Shown here: piece after piece, positions 1 to 5,300 of the stretch
How the letters are laid out: each line of letters opens with the position of its first letter
How positions within the stretch are numbered: the stretch's first letter is position 1
Source: Flavobacteriaceae bacterium
GTDB lineage: Bacteria; Bacteroidota; Bacteroidia; Flavobacteriales; Flavobacteriaceae
Direction of reading: 5' to 3'
Length of the DNA stretch: 5,300 nt
Assembly: GCA_947458575.1 (NCBI GenBank)
Contig: CANHBE010000195.1
Coordinates: 1 to 5,300, forward strand
Translations under genes and position numbers: made by a program
Notes under the pieces: generated by a model
Seen by the model: the letters and a program-made list of their open reading frames with translations, nothing else
Database searches by the model: none
Told to the model about the DNA's origin: nothing

Positions 1-1517
1 ACAATTCTGTTACCCACAGTCTGCGCAAACTCGTGATCATGCGTTGTTAAAATCAGCGAGCCTTTGAAATTTTTCAGCGAATTATTGAAAGCAGTAATCG
101 ACTCTAAGTCGAGGTGATTGGTAGGCTCATCCAACATCAAAACATTGGCGCGCTCCATCATCATTCGAGAAATCATACATCGAACCTTCTCGCCTCCTGA
201 CAATACCCTACTAGTCTTAAGCGCTTCTTCACCTGAAAAAATCATCTTCCCTAGAAATCCTCTAATATTTACTTCTTCTCGTTCTTCTTCTGTTTTTGCC
301 CACTGTCGCAACCAATCAACCAACGTGTAATCATTTTCAAAAAAAGCGTGATTTTCCAGCGGCAAGTAGGCCTGATTTGTGGTTACACCCCAATCAAATT
401 TACCGGTATCAGCTTTTTGATTGCCACTTAGTATTTCGTAAAAAGCGGTTGTTGCTCGCGAATCTTTTGAAAACAATACAATCTTGTCACCTTTCGCCAT
501 ATTCAAATCGACACCGGTAAACAAGGTTTCACCATCTATAGATGCACTCAAATTTTCAACATTTAATATTTGATCACCGGCTTCTCGTTCCTGGTCAAAG
601 ATTATGGCAGGATATCTTCTGCTCGAAGGTTTGATTTCTGCAATATTCAATTTGCTAATCATTTTCTTTCTAGAAGTTGCCTGTTTAGACTTGGCCACAT
701 TCGCACTAAAGCGTCTGATAAATTCTTCTAATTCTTGCTTCTTTTCTTCAGCCTTTTTGTTTTGTTGTGCTCGCTGTTTTGCCGCCAATTGAGATGACTC
801 ATACCAGAATGTATAGTTTCCAGAGTAGTGATTTATTTTACCAAAATCAATATCAGAAATGTGTGTGCAAACGGCATCCAAAAAGTGACGGTCGTGAGAA
901 ACCACAATAACCGTGTTTTCGTAGTTTGCTAAGAAATTTTCAAGCCAAGCAATCGTTTCAAAATCGAGGTCGTTGGTGGGCTCATCCATGATTAAGACAT
1001 CAGGATTTCCGAAAAGGGCTTGTGCGAGAAGCACACGTACTTTAAGTTTTCCATCTAAGTCACCCATTAAAGTGTAGTGATTGTCCTCAGTAATTCCTAA
1101 ATTAGACAAAAGCGATGCTGCGTCTGAATCTGCATTCCAGCCATTCATTTCTTCAAACTGCACTTGTAGTTCTCCAATTCTATCAGCGTTGGCATCATTG
1201 TAATCGAGATACAACTCATCCATTTCCTTCTTCACTGCATAAAGAACCTTGTTGCCCATCAATACCGTTTCCAATACTGTATGCTCGTCGAACATATTGT
1301 GGTTCTGATTCAAAACCGACATACGCTTGCCTGGCTCTAAATGCACATGTCCGGAAGTTGGATCAATTTCTCCAGATATGATTTTGAGGAAAGTCGACTT
1401 TCCTGCACCATTCGCACCAATTACACCATAAATATTACCATGAGTAAAAGTCGTGTTGACTTCATCAAATAAAATTCGTTTGCCAAACTGAACGGACAAA
1501 TTATTAACTGTTAACAT
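1..1517 (-). CDS. ABC-F family ATP-binding protein (YkpA/YbiT-like), C-terminus cut by window edge
   Basis: A minus-strand frame is open from an ATG at 1517-1515 to the left edge: 505 full codons, with no stop reached. It encodes two ABC ATPase domains and no membrane segments, the ABC-F arrangement. ABC-F proteins act in the cytoplasm at the ribosomal E site, tuning translation or relieving stalls; some protect against antibiotics. NBD1 has Walker A GANGAGKS (residues 34-41), Q71, Walker B/D-loop MDEPTNDLD (177-185) and H208. The charged linker that contacts the ribosome spans about 236-305, with a K/E/Q-rich helix at 246-265. NBD2 has Q382, signature LSGGEK (439-444), LDEPTNHLD (462-470) and H493. 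Two elements are degenerate: the NBD1 signature reads LDGKLK (154-159), and NBD2 has FSKDSRATT (349-357) where Walker A should be. Relatives are about 540 residues long, so roughly 35 are missing. The arm and motif pattern resembles the YkpA/YbiT group, but I would not assign a symbol. There is no frameshift. Confidence 0.96.
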   Translation of the reverse strand, partial: MLTVNNLSVQFGKRILFDEVNTTFTHGNIYGVIGANGAGKSTFLKIISGEIDPTSGHVHLEPGKRMSVLNQNHNMFDEHTVLETVLMGNKVLYAVKKEMDELYLDYNDANADRIGELQVQFEEMNGWNADSDAASLLSNLGITEDNHYTLMGDLDGKLKVRVLLAQALFGNPDVLIMDEPTNDLDFETIAWLENFLANYENTVIVVSHDRHFLDAVCTHISDIDFGKINHYSGNYTFWYESSQLAAKQRAQQNKKAEEKKQELEEFIRRFSANVAKSKQATSRKKMISKLNIAEIKPSSRRYPAIIFDQEREAGDQILNVENLSASIDGETLFTGVDLNMAKGDKIVLFSKDSRATTAFYEILSGNQKADTGKFDWGVTTNQAYLPLENHAFFENDYTLVDWLRQWAKTEEEREEVNIRGFLGKMIFSGEEALKTSRVLSGGEKVRCMISRMMMERANVLMLDEPTNHLDLESITAFNNSLKNFKGSLILTTHDHEFAQTVGNRI

Positions 1518-1571
1518 GAATTCTGTATTATATTTTTTTGTTTCATTGTGGCAGACCTTTGCTCACGGGCG

Positions 1572-1579
1572 CAAAAGTA
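1572..1579 (-). promoter_or_regulatory. Bacteroidota-type -7 promoter element for the ABC-F gene
   Basis: On the minus strand this reads TACTTTTG, an exact match to the Bacteroidota sigma-ABfr -7 consensus TAnnTTTG, and it is followed by GC-rich bases. It ends 54 bases before the ABC-F start codon, which implies a leader of roughly 45-50 nt. No TTG (-33 element) is found at the expected 17-20 bp spacing, so the call rests on the -7 box and its position only. Confidence 0.5.
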
Positions 1580-1697
1580 CTAAAACAGGACTGATTCTGC
1601 GGTATGTTTACCAATAATTATAACCCCCTTTATTTAACTATGCATTAACAGAATAACTAAACTCGACCAGATAATTTTACAAACTATTTCTGTTTGC

Positions 1698-3104
1698 ATG
1701 TATAGCTCCAAATTACATTCACTTATTTTACTATCGATGTCCTTCATTGTACTATTTTCTTCGTGCAATAAAGAATATTCTTCCGATAATTATACCGCAT
1801 ATTTTGGAGGCGAAGTCACGAATCCAAACAACCCTTACATCCTATTTTGTAAAAATTCAGAAGTAATAGACAGTGTCAAAATCGACAAGAACAATCGGTT
1901 TTTCATCAAATTTGACTCACTTTCTCCCGGCATGTATACTTTCAAAAATGAACCAGAGTATCAGTATATCTACTTTGACAAGAACGATAGTATCATGGTC
2001 AGAATAAACGCCAAAGACTTTGATAACTCTATCATCTTCTGCGGGCGTGGCGATCAAAAGAATAACTTTCTGATGGAGATGTATATGAAGAATGAATTCG
2101 ATCGCAATCTACTTTTTGATGCTTTTGACTTTTCAATTCCAAAATTTACAGCGAATATTGACTCGTCTTACAAAGCCAAAGAGAAATTCTACAATACCAA
2201 GAAAAACGCCATCAAGTGGAGTGATGATTTCGACAAATACGCTAAAGCGCTGCTTGATTTTCACCATTATTCCAAAAAAGAAATGTATCCGATGGCGCAC
2301 CAAATGCGTACCGGTGAAGATATTACCCACAAACTTCCCGCAAACTATTACGATTTTAGAAAAGAAGTTGATTTTAACGATTCTGAACTTTCAAGCTTCT
2401 CGCCTTTTGTAAACTATTTGTCCCAAATGCTCAACAACGTCTCGACCATTCATTACCACAATCACTACACAGCTGTCGATCTTGCCTTGAGAACCAACAT
2501 AAACAAATTGAATTTTGCGGATAGCCTAATCAAGAACAAAGCAGTTAAAAATACTGTGCTAAACAATATCGCATTTACTTACCTATTGGAAGACCAAAAC
2601 ATGGTCAATAACAAAATTTTTCTCGAAACCTACCATAAGTATTCCACCGATAAAAGCAAGAAAAACGAGATTGTCAAGATTGGTAACGCCATTCAAATGC
2701 TAAAGGTTGGTAACAACCTTCCGAAAGTTGAATTGGTCAATCCTCACAACGTTCTCATGTCATCTAACGATATTCCCAAAAAGAAAACTGTCATTTTTAT
2801 GTGGACAGAAAATTTGTCTTCTCATATGATTGCAGCGCACAAGAGAATTTTGGCACTCAAAACGAAATATCCCGATTATCAATTTATTGGAATAAATCTT
2901 GACAAGGACCAAGACCTTTGGAAATCCAAGTTAGTACAAATCAATTTCCCAGGAATAACGGAATACCGCTGCACCAATTTCGAAGACCTCAGAGCAAAAT
3001 GGGCCGTAATGAAAGTTCACCGAACCATTATACTCGATCAAAATGGTGCAATTAAAAATGCCTTCACGAATTTGTTTGATGTGAATTTTGAGAAAGAACT
3101 GTAA
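1698..3104 (+). CDS. Predicted lipoprotein with DUF4369-like N-terminus and cysteine-less thioredoxin-like C-terminal domain
   Basis: This 468-residue protein starts with a type II signal peptide: a short basic N-region (K5, H7), a hydrophobic core (residues 9-20) and a lipobox-like FSSC with C23 as the expected lipidated residue. The mature N-terminus NKEYSSD contains acidic residues, so surface or outer-membrane placement is possible. Residues ~33-116 are beta-rich and resemble the DUF4369 domains that precede TlpA-like thioredoxins in Bacteroidota. Residues ~117-335 look mainly helical. Residues ~340-468 match a TlpA/thioredoxin layout: a lead-in NNLPKVELV, a strand VIFMW (365-369), a helix, a strand FIGINLD (396-402), and RTIILDQNGAIK (442-453) resembling the usual PTxxLID-DG segment. 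The CXXC site is replaced by LSSH (373-376) and the cis-proline position by R442, so disulfide exchange is not expected and the role may be binding or structural. It stands alone, divergent from the ABC-F gene and convergent with the transaldolase gene. The ATG at 1698 is preferred over M14, which would remove most of the signal peptide. There is no Shine-Dalgarno sequence, as is usual in this phylum. Confidence 0.87.
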   Translation: MYSSKLHSLILLSMSFIVLFSSCNKEYSSDNYTAYFGGEVTNPNNPYILFCKNSEVIDSVKIDKNNRFFIKFDSLSPGMYTFKNEPEYQYIYFDKNDSIMVRINAKDFDNSIIFCGRGDQKNNFLMEMYMKNEFDRNLLFDAFDFSIPKFTANIDSSYKAKEKFYNTKKNAIKWSDDFDKYAKALLDFHHYSKKEMYPMAHQMRTGEDITHKLPANYYDFRKEVDFNDSELSSFSPFVNYLSQMLNNVSTIHYHNHYTAVDLALRTNINKLNFADSLIKNKAVKNTVLNNIAFTYLLEDQNMVNNKIFLETYHKYSTDKSKKNEIVKIGNAIQMLKVGNNLPKVELVNPHNVLMSSNDIPKKKTVIFMWTENLSSHMIAAHKRILALKTKYPDYQFIGINLDKDQDLWKSKLVQINFPGITEYRCTNFEDLRAKWAVMKVHRTIILDQNGAIKNAFTNLFDVNFEKEL

Positions 3105-3154
3105 GGTAAGACAAAAGAATAAAGAAGCAACAGACAAGAAATAATAATACAAAA

Positions 3155-3185
3155 AAAAAGCGGTTTCAAATTGAAACCGCTTTTT
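3155..3185. terminator. Bidirectional intrinsic terminator between convergent genes
   Basis: A perfect inverted repeat has 15-base arms (3155-3169 and 3171-3185) around a central A at 3170. The GC core GCGGTTTC pairs with GAAACCGC, with A5 before it and T5 after it. Either strand therefore gives a GC-rich hairpin followed by a U-run. It lies 50 bp after the lipoprotein stop codon and 45 bp beyond the transaldolase stop codon, as expected for a shared terminator. Confidence 0.92.
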
Positions 3186-3230
3186 CTATTCAAAATATTA
3201 TCAAAGTATTGATTAACTATTTACTAATCG

Positions 3231-3887
3231 CTACTGGTTTCCCTTCGCGTAATCCGCTAAGAACTGAGCCAAACCATTGTCTGTTAAAGGGTGTTTTAAC
3301 AAGCCTAAAATCGCAGACAATGGACCCGTCATAACATCCGCGCCTAATTTGGCACAATTGACGATATGCATGGTATGACGCACAGACGCGGCCAAAATCT
3401 CAGTTTCAAATCCGTAGTTATCATAAATCAATCGGATTTCTTCAATCAATACCAATCCGTCAGTCGAAATATCATCCAATCTACCGATAAATGGTGACAC
3501 ATAAGTTGCACCTGCTTTAGCCGCTAAAAGCGCTTGTCCTGCAGAAAAAACCAAAGTGACATTGGTACGAATTCCTTTATCCGAAAAATATTTACAGGCT
3601 TTCACACCATCTTTTGTCATCGGCAACTTAACCACAATTTGCTCATGCAATTCCGAAAGCTCTTCACCTTCCCGAACCATGCCATCAAAATCAGTGGCGA
3701 TCACCTCAGCGCTCACATCGCCATCAACAATATTACAGATATCAACGTAATGCTTCAAAATATTGTTCTTGCCCGTGATGCCTTCTTTCGCCATCAAGGA
3801 CGGATTGGTTGTAACGCCATCTAAAATTCCGAGCGATTGCGCTTCTTTAATTTCGTTTAAGTTGGCAGTGTCAATAAAAAATTTCAT
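3231..3887 (-). CDS. tal: Transaldolase, small TalC/FSA-type
   Basis: This 218-residue cytoplasmic enzyme has the length and motifs of the short transaldolase / fructose-6-phosphate aldolase-like group. Transaldolase moves a dihydroxyacetone unit between sedoheptulose 7-phosphate and glyceraldehyde 3-phosphate, giving erythrose 4-phosphate and fructose 6-phosphate (non-oxidative pentose phosphate pathway). Visible motifs in barrel order are FFIDTAN (residues 3-9, with D6), GVTTNPSL (24-31), the Schiff-base lysine K87 in VVKLPMT, TNVTLVFS (108-115), AGATYVSPFIGRLDD (126-140), the AASVRH segment, and HPLTDNGLAQFLADY near the C-terminus. F134 occupies the position that is Tyr in E. coli FSA and Phe in true transaldolases, which favours transaldolase activity. 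The frame closely resembles Bacillus TalC as I remember it. The start MKFF is canonical and the stop is TAG. Transcription ends into the hairpin at 3155-3185. It lies 148 bp downstream of the SDR gene on the same strand; a structured repeat between them makes co-transcription uncertain. Confidence 0.96.
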   Translation of the reverse strand: MKFFIDTANLNEIKEAQSLGILDGVTTNPSLMAKEGITGKNNILKHYVDICNIVDGDVSAEVIATDFDGMVREGEELSELHEQIVVKLPMTKDGVKACKYFSDKGIRTNVTLVFSAGQALLAAKAGATYVSPFIGRLDDISTDGLVLIEEIRLIYDNYGFETEILAASVRHTMHIVNCAKLGADVMTGPLSAILGLLKHPLTDNGLAQFLADYAKGNQ

Positions 3888-3953
3888 ATCGTGTGTATTT
3901 GTTTTATTGTTGATTTACTTCGTCTTTTCGCTTCGCACGGGTGTTGAATTGAT

Positions 3954-4030
3954 GGGGCGTTTCCCTCCGTAAACTCCGGGTCAGGCTGTCCGCAGTGCGC
4001 GGCACTTTGCTCCCATCCTTAACGCGGGCG
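3954..4030. repeat. GC-rich structured intergenic element, probably a dispersed repeat
   Basis: In the gap between the SDR and transaldolase genes, 51 of 77 bases are G or C, well above the surrounding AT-rich DNA. The ends carry an inverted pair, GCGTT (3957-3961) and AACGC (4021-4025), and a direct GGGCGT repeat (3955-3960 and 4026-4031). Inside is a hairpin, AGTGC (3994-3998), loop GCG, GCACT (4002-4006). On the minus strand, the string of GTTAAGGATGGGAG, a GCGGACAGCC segment, a GACCC segment and GGGAAACGCCCC resembles, from memory, a short repeat scattered between genes in many Flavobacteriaceae. It begins 5 bp after the SDR stop codon, so it may also act as a 3' hairpin or transcription attenuator. 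Copy number in this genome cannot be judged from one window. Confidence 0.6.
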
Positions 4031-4035
4031 TAAAA

Positions 4036-4839
4036 TTACAACTTATAATGTTTCATCAGCATTTTTTCATATACTTTATCCGGCAATATGCGCTTCAGCA
4101 TCACAGAGAATCGCGACATAAACGGTCCAATTTTATAATGCACATTTGGTTTTTCGGTATTGATGATTGCGTAAATAGCACTTGCCATTTTCGTTGGGTC
4201 ATCGCCACTGTCGACATGACTGTTTATTAATTCAATTGTTTTTCCGTAAACGGCGGCGTATGGAGAATCTTGTTGCACTGGCACGTGATAGCGATTGGCA
4301 GCAATATTCGTTGCAAACTCTCCCGGTGCGACATTAGTAATCTCTATACCGAAAGGTTTCACTTCCATTCGAATGGCCTCAGTTAGAATCTCAAGTGCGC
4401 CTTTGGAAGCCGAATAAATGCCCCGATAAGGCAATCCCATATAACCGGCAATTGATGTAATGTTGATTATGAGTCCAGATTTTTGCAAACGCATCTGGGG
4501 CAACACCGCTTTCATCACTTCGATGGGACCGAACAAATTGGTTTCAAAATTATTGCGCATTGCATCGGTTGGAACTTCTTCAACCGGACCGATGATACCC
4601 ACACCAGCATTATTAATAACCACATCTAATCGACCTGAAACACGAACAACTTCGGCAATGGCGAGCCGAATACTCTCTGCGCTTCTTACATCTAAAGGAA
4701 GCAAAGGAAAAATTGAGTTCGTGAATTTCTCCGGATTTCGGCTCGTTCCATACACCACATAATTTTTGTGATGCAAGAATTCGCCAATTGCTTTTCCGAG
4801 TCCGGTGGAACCGCCGGTGATGAGGATGACTTTGTTCAT
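4036..4839 (-). CDS. Short-chain dehydrogenase/reductase (classical SDR), NAD(P)-dependent oxidoreductase
   Basis: This 267-residue protein has a full classical SDR core. The Rossmann glycine motif TGGSTGLG is at residues 8-15; the adenine-pocket aspartate is D50 (PLDV); NNAG is at 76-79. The catalytic tetrad is N101, S129, Y142 and K146, with the YSASK motif intact and the usual 13- and 4-residue spacings. S33-R34 after the second strand (GTSRNPEKF) suggests NADP(H) preference. The PGEFATN segment follows the active site at the usual place. The last ~40 residues (KIGPFMSRFSVMLKRILP onward) are a basic, amphipathic tail that may bind substrate or membrane. The substrate cannot be read from the sequence; related proteins are usually annotated only as SDR family oxidoreductases. 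The start codon lies 5 bp from a G+T-rich tandem array, so the whole leader is repeat sequence and I see no -7 box there. It may be read through from the gene that ends at 5088. Confidence 0.95.
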   Translation of the reverse strand: MNKVILITGGSTGLGKAIGEFLHHKNYVVYGTSRNPEKFTNSIFPLLPLDVRSAESIRLAIAEVVRVSGRLDVVINNAGVGIIGPVEEVPTDAMRNNFETNLFGPIEVMKAVLPQMRLQKSGLIINITSIAGYMGLPYRGIYSASKGALEILTEAIRMEVKPFGIEITNVAPGEFATNIAANRYHVPVQQDSPYAAVYGKTIELINSHVDSGDDPTKMASAIYAIINTEKPNVHYKIGPFMSRFSVMLKRILPDKVYEKMLMKHYKL

Positions 4840-4844
4840 AATGA

Positions 4845-5051
4845 GTTGTCGGTTGTCAGTTATCAGTTGTGGGACTTGGAATTTGGTTTTTGGTTTTTGG
4901 TTGTCGGTTGTTGGTTGTCGGTTATCAGTTGTGGGACTTGGAATTTGGTTTTTGGTTTTTGGAATTTGGTTGTCGGTTGTCGGTTATCAGTTGTGAGACT
5001 TGGAATTTGGTTCTTGGTTTTTGGAATTTGGTTGTCGGTTGTCGGTTGTCG
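4845..5051. repeat. Nested tandem array: 62-bp unit x3 built from degenerate 7-mers
   Basis: Three direct copies of a 62-bp unit start at 4859, 4921 and 4983, each opening with GTTATCAGTTGTG. Copies 2 and 3 differ at only two positions. Copies 1 and 2 are identical for the first 42 bases and differ at five of the last 20. Each unit divides into eight 7-mers plus one 6-mer, such as GACTTGG, AATTTGG, TTTTTGG and TTGTCGG. Two more 7-mers precede the array (4845-4858) and a GTTGTCG follows it (5045-5051). The plus strand is almost entirely G and T. The array ends 5 bp before the SDR start codon and fills most of the gap to the next gene. It has no coding role that I can support. Confidence 0.93.
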
Positions 5052-5087
5052 GCAAAACAGTCAAAACTGAAAACCGATAACTGTCAA
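4853..5087. repeat. Imperfect inverted repeat enclosing the 62-bp array
   Basis: The left arm 4853-4868 (TTGTCAGTTATCAGTT) matches the reverse complement of 5072-5087 (TTGACAGTTATCGGTT) at 14 of 16 positions. The right arm ends exactly against the stop codon of the neighbouring gene (5088-5090); the left arm lies 13 bp from the SDR start codon. The arms may be the ends of an inserted element, or a 7-mer family member in opposite orientation. I see no target-site duplication. Confidence 0.6.
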
Positions 5088-5300
5088 TTATTTTTTCCGC
5101 TCGTAATAATACATTTCTTGAGACCCTTCAGCACCTTTCTTCGTGGCGCGAATCGTATAAAATTTATCTCCAATCGGCTTGATTTCGTATTCCCAATCGG
5201 CAGAAAGTTCCTTGTTTTTCGTTTTGTCAAATCGATTCATATCAAAGCACAACTTGCGCGCCGGTGGCATATTGATTATTTCTTTTTCTCCTTGGCCAGT
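5088..5300 (-). CDS. C-terminal part of an unrecognised protein, cut by the right edge
   Basis: A minus-strand frame ends with TAA at 5088-5090 and stays open to the right edge, giving 70 visible codons plus the stop. An ATG at 5270-5268 would give a 60-residue protein. The frame, however, continues upstream without a stop as TGQGEKEIIN, so this is more likely the tail of a longer gene that starts outside the window. The visible part is charged and hydrophilic, with a WEYEIKPIGDKFYTIRATKK stretch that looks like beta strands, and it ends in YYYERKK. It has no signal peptide, membrane segment or motif I recognise, and I assign no function. It has the same direction as the SDR gene, 248 bp upstream of it, with the tandem array between them. 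Confidence 0.6.
   Translation of the reverse strand, partial: TGQGEKEIINMPPARKLCFDMNRFDKTKNKELSADWEYEIKPIGDKFYTIRATKKGAEGSQEMYYYERKK

Noticed and set aside
118..1381. Several plus-strand open frames of 60-90 codons
   Set aside because: All are antisense to the ABC-F gene, whose frame is continuous and carries every expected motif. Their translations show no domain or signal.
1672..1679. TAATTTTA upstream of the lipoprotein gene as a -7 promoter box
   Set aside because: It matches TAnnTTTG at 7 of 8 positions but lacks the final G, has no TTG at a suitable distance, and lies only 18 bp before the start codon. Such matches are common in AT-rich DNA.
4845..5051. CRISPR-like array
   Set aside because: The copies are directly adjacent with no unique spacers, and there are no cas genes in the window. 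It is a plain tandem repeat.
5057..5069. CAGT/ACTG mini-hairpin as a terminator for the right-edge gene
   Set aside because: The stem is only four base pairs, and the T-run after it on the minus strand is short (TTTTG). It is too weak to call.
4768..5070. Plus-strand open frames of about 60-100 codons running from the SDR region through the tandem array (Trp/Leu/Val/Gly-rich, WNLVFGFW-like)
   Set aside because: They are translations of the G+T-rich repeat. The 62-bp period is not a multiple of three, so the frame changes at each copy, and the upstream part is antisense to a well-supported SDR gene.
5275..5296. AAGGAG on the minus strand as a Shine-Dalgarno site for a start at 5270
   Set aside because: It lies about 20 bases from the ATG, too far for normal use, and Bacteroidota generally do not rely on Shine-Dalgarno pairing. 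The frame is also open through it.

Overview
The window looks like chromosomal DNA from a member of the Bacteroidota, most likely Flavobacteriia. The evidence is AT-rich coding sequence, start codons without Shine-Dalgarno sequences, a TAnnTTTG-type -7 promoter element, a lipoprotein of a type common in Flavobacteriia, and an ABC-F protein with the unusual second nucleotide-binding domain I associate with that group. The genus cannot be fixed from the sequence alone.

Layout, left to right: (1) 1-1517, minus strand: most of an ABC-F ATPase, a ribosome-associated translation factor; its C-terminus runs off the left edge. (2) 1518-1697: divergent intergenic region with a -7 promoter element for the ABC-F gene. 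(3) 1698-3104, plus strand: a predicted outer-membrane-type lipoprotein with a thioredoxin-like C-terminal domain that lacks the redox cysteines. (4) 3155-3185: a symmetrical hairpin terminator between convergent genes. (5) 3231-3887, minus: a small (TalC/FSA-type) transaldolase. (6) 3954-4030: a GC-rich structured intergenic element, probably a dispersed genomic repeat. (7) 4036-4839, minus: a classical short-chain dehydrogenase/reductase. (8) 4845-5051: a G+T-rich array with a 62-bp period (three copies), itself built from degenerate 7-mers; it lies inside an inverted repeat that fills the gap to the next gene. (9) 5088-5300, minus: the C-terminal end of an unrecognised reading frame that runs off the right edge.

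The genes do not form one obvious pathway. The transaldolase belongs to the non-oxidative pentose phosphate pathway, the ABC-F protein to translation, and the lipoprotein to the cell envelope. Genes 5, 7 and 9 share the minus strand and could be partly co-transcribed, but each gap between them is occupied by a repeat element.

I see no clear new defence or mobile system. The points most worth a second look are the nested 7-mer/62-mer array directly before the SDR start codon, the GC-rich element, the ABC-F protein in which both halves of the same composite ATP site are degenerate, and the lipoprotein with a cysteine-less thioredoxin fold.
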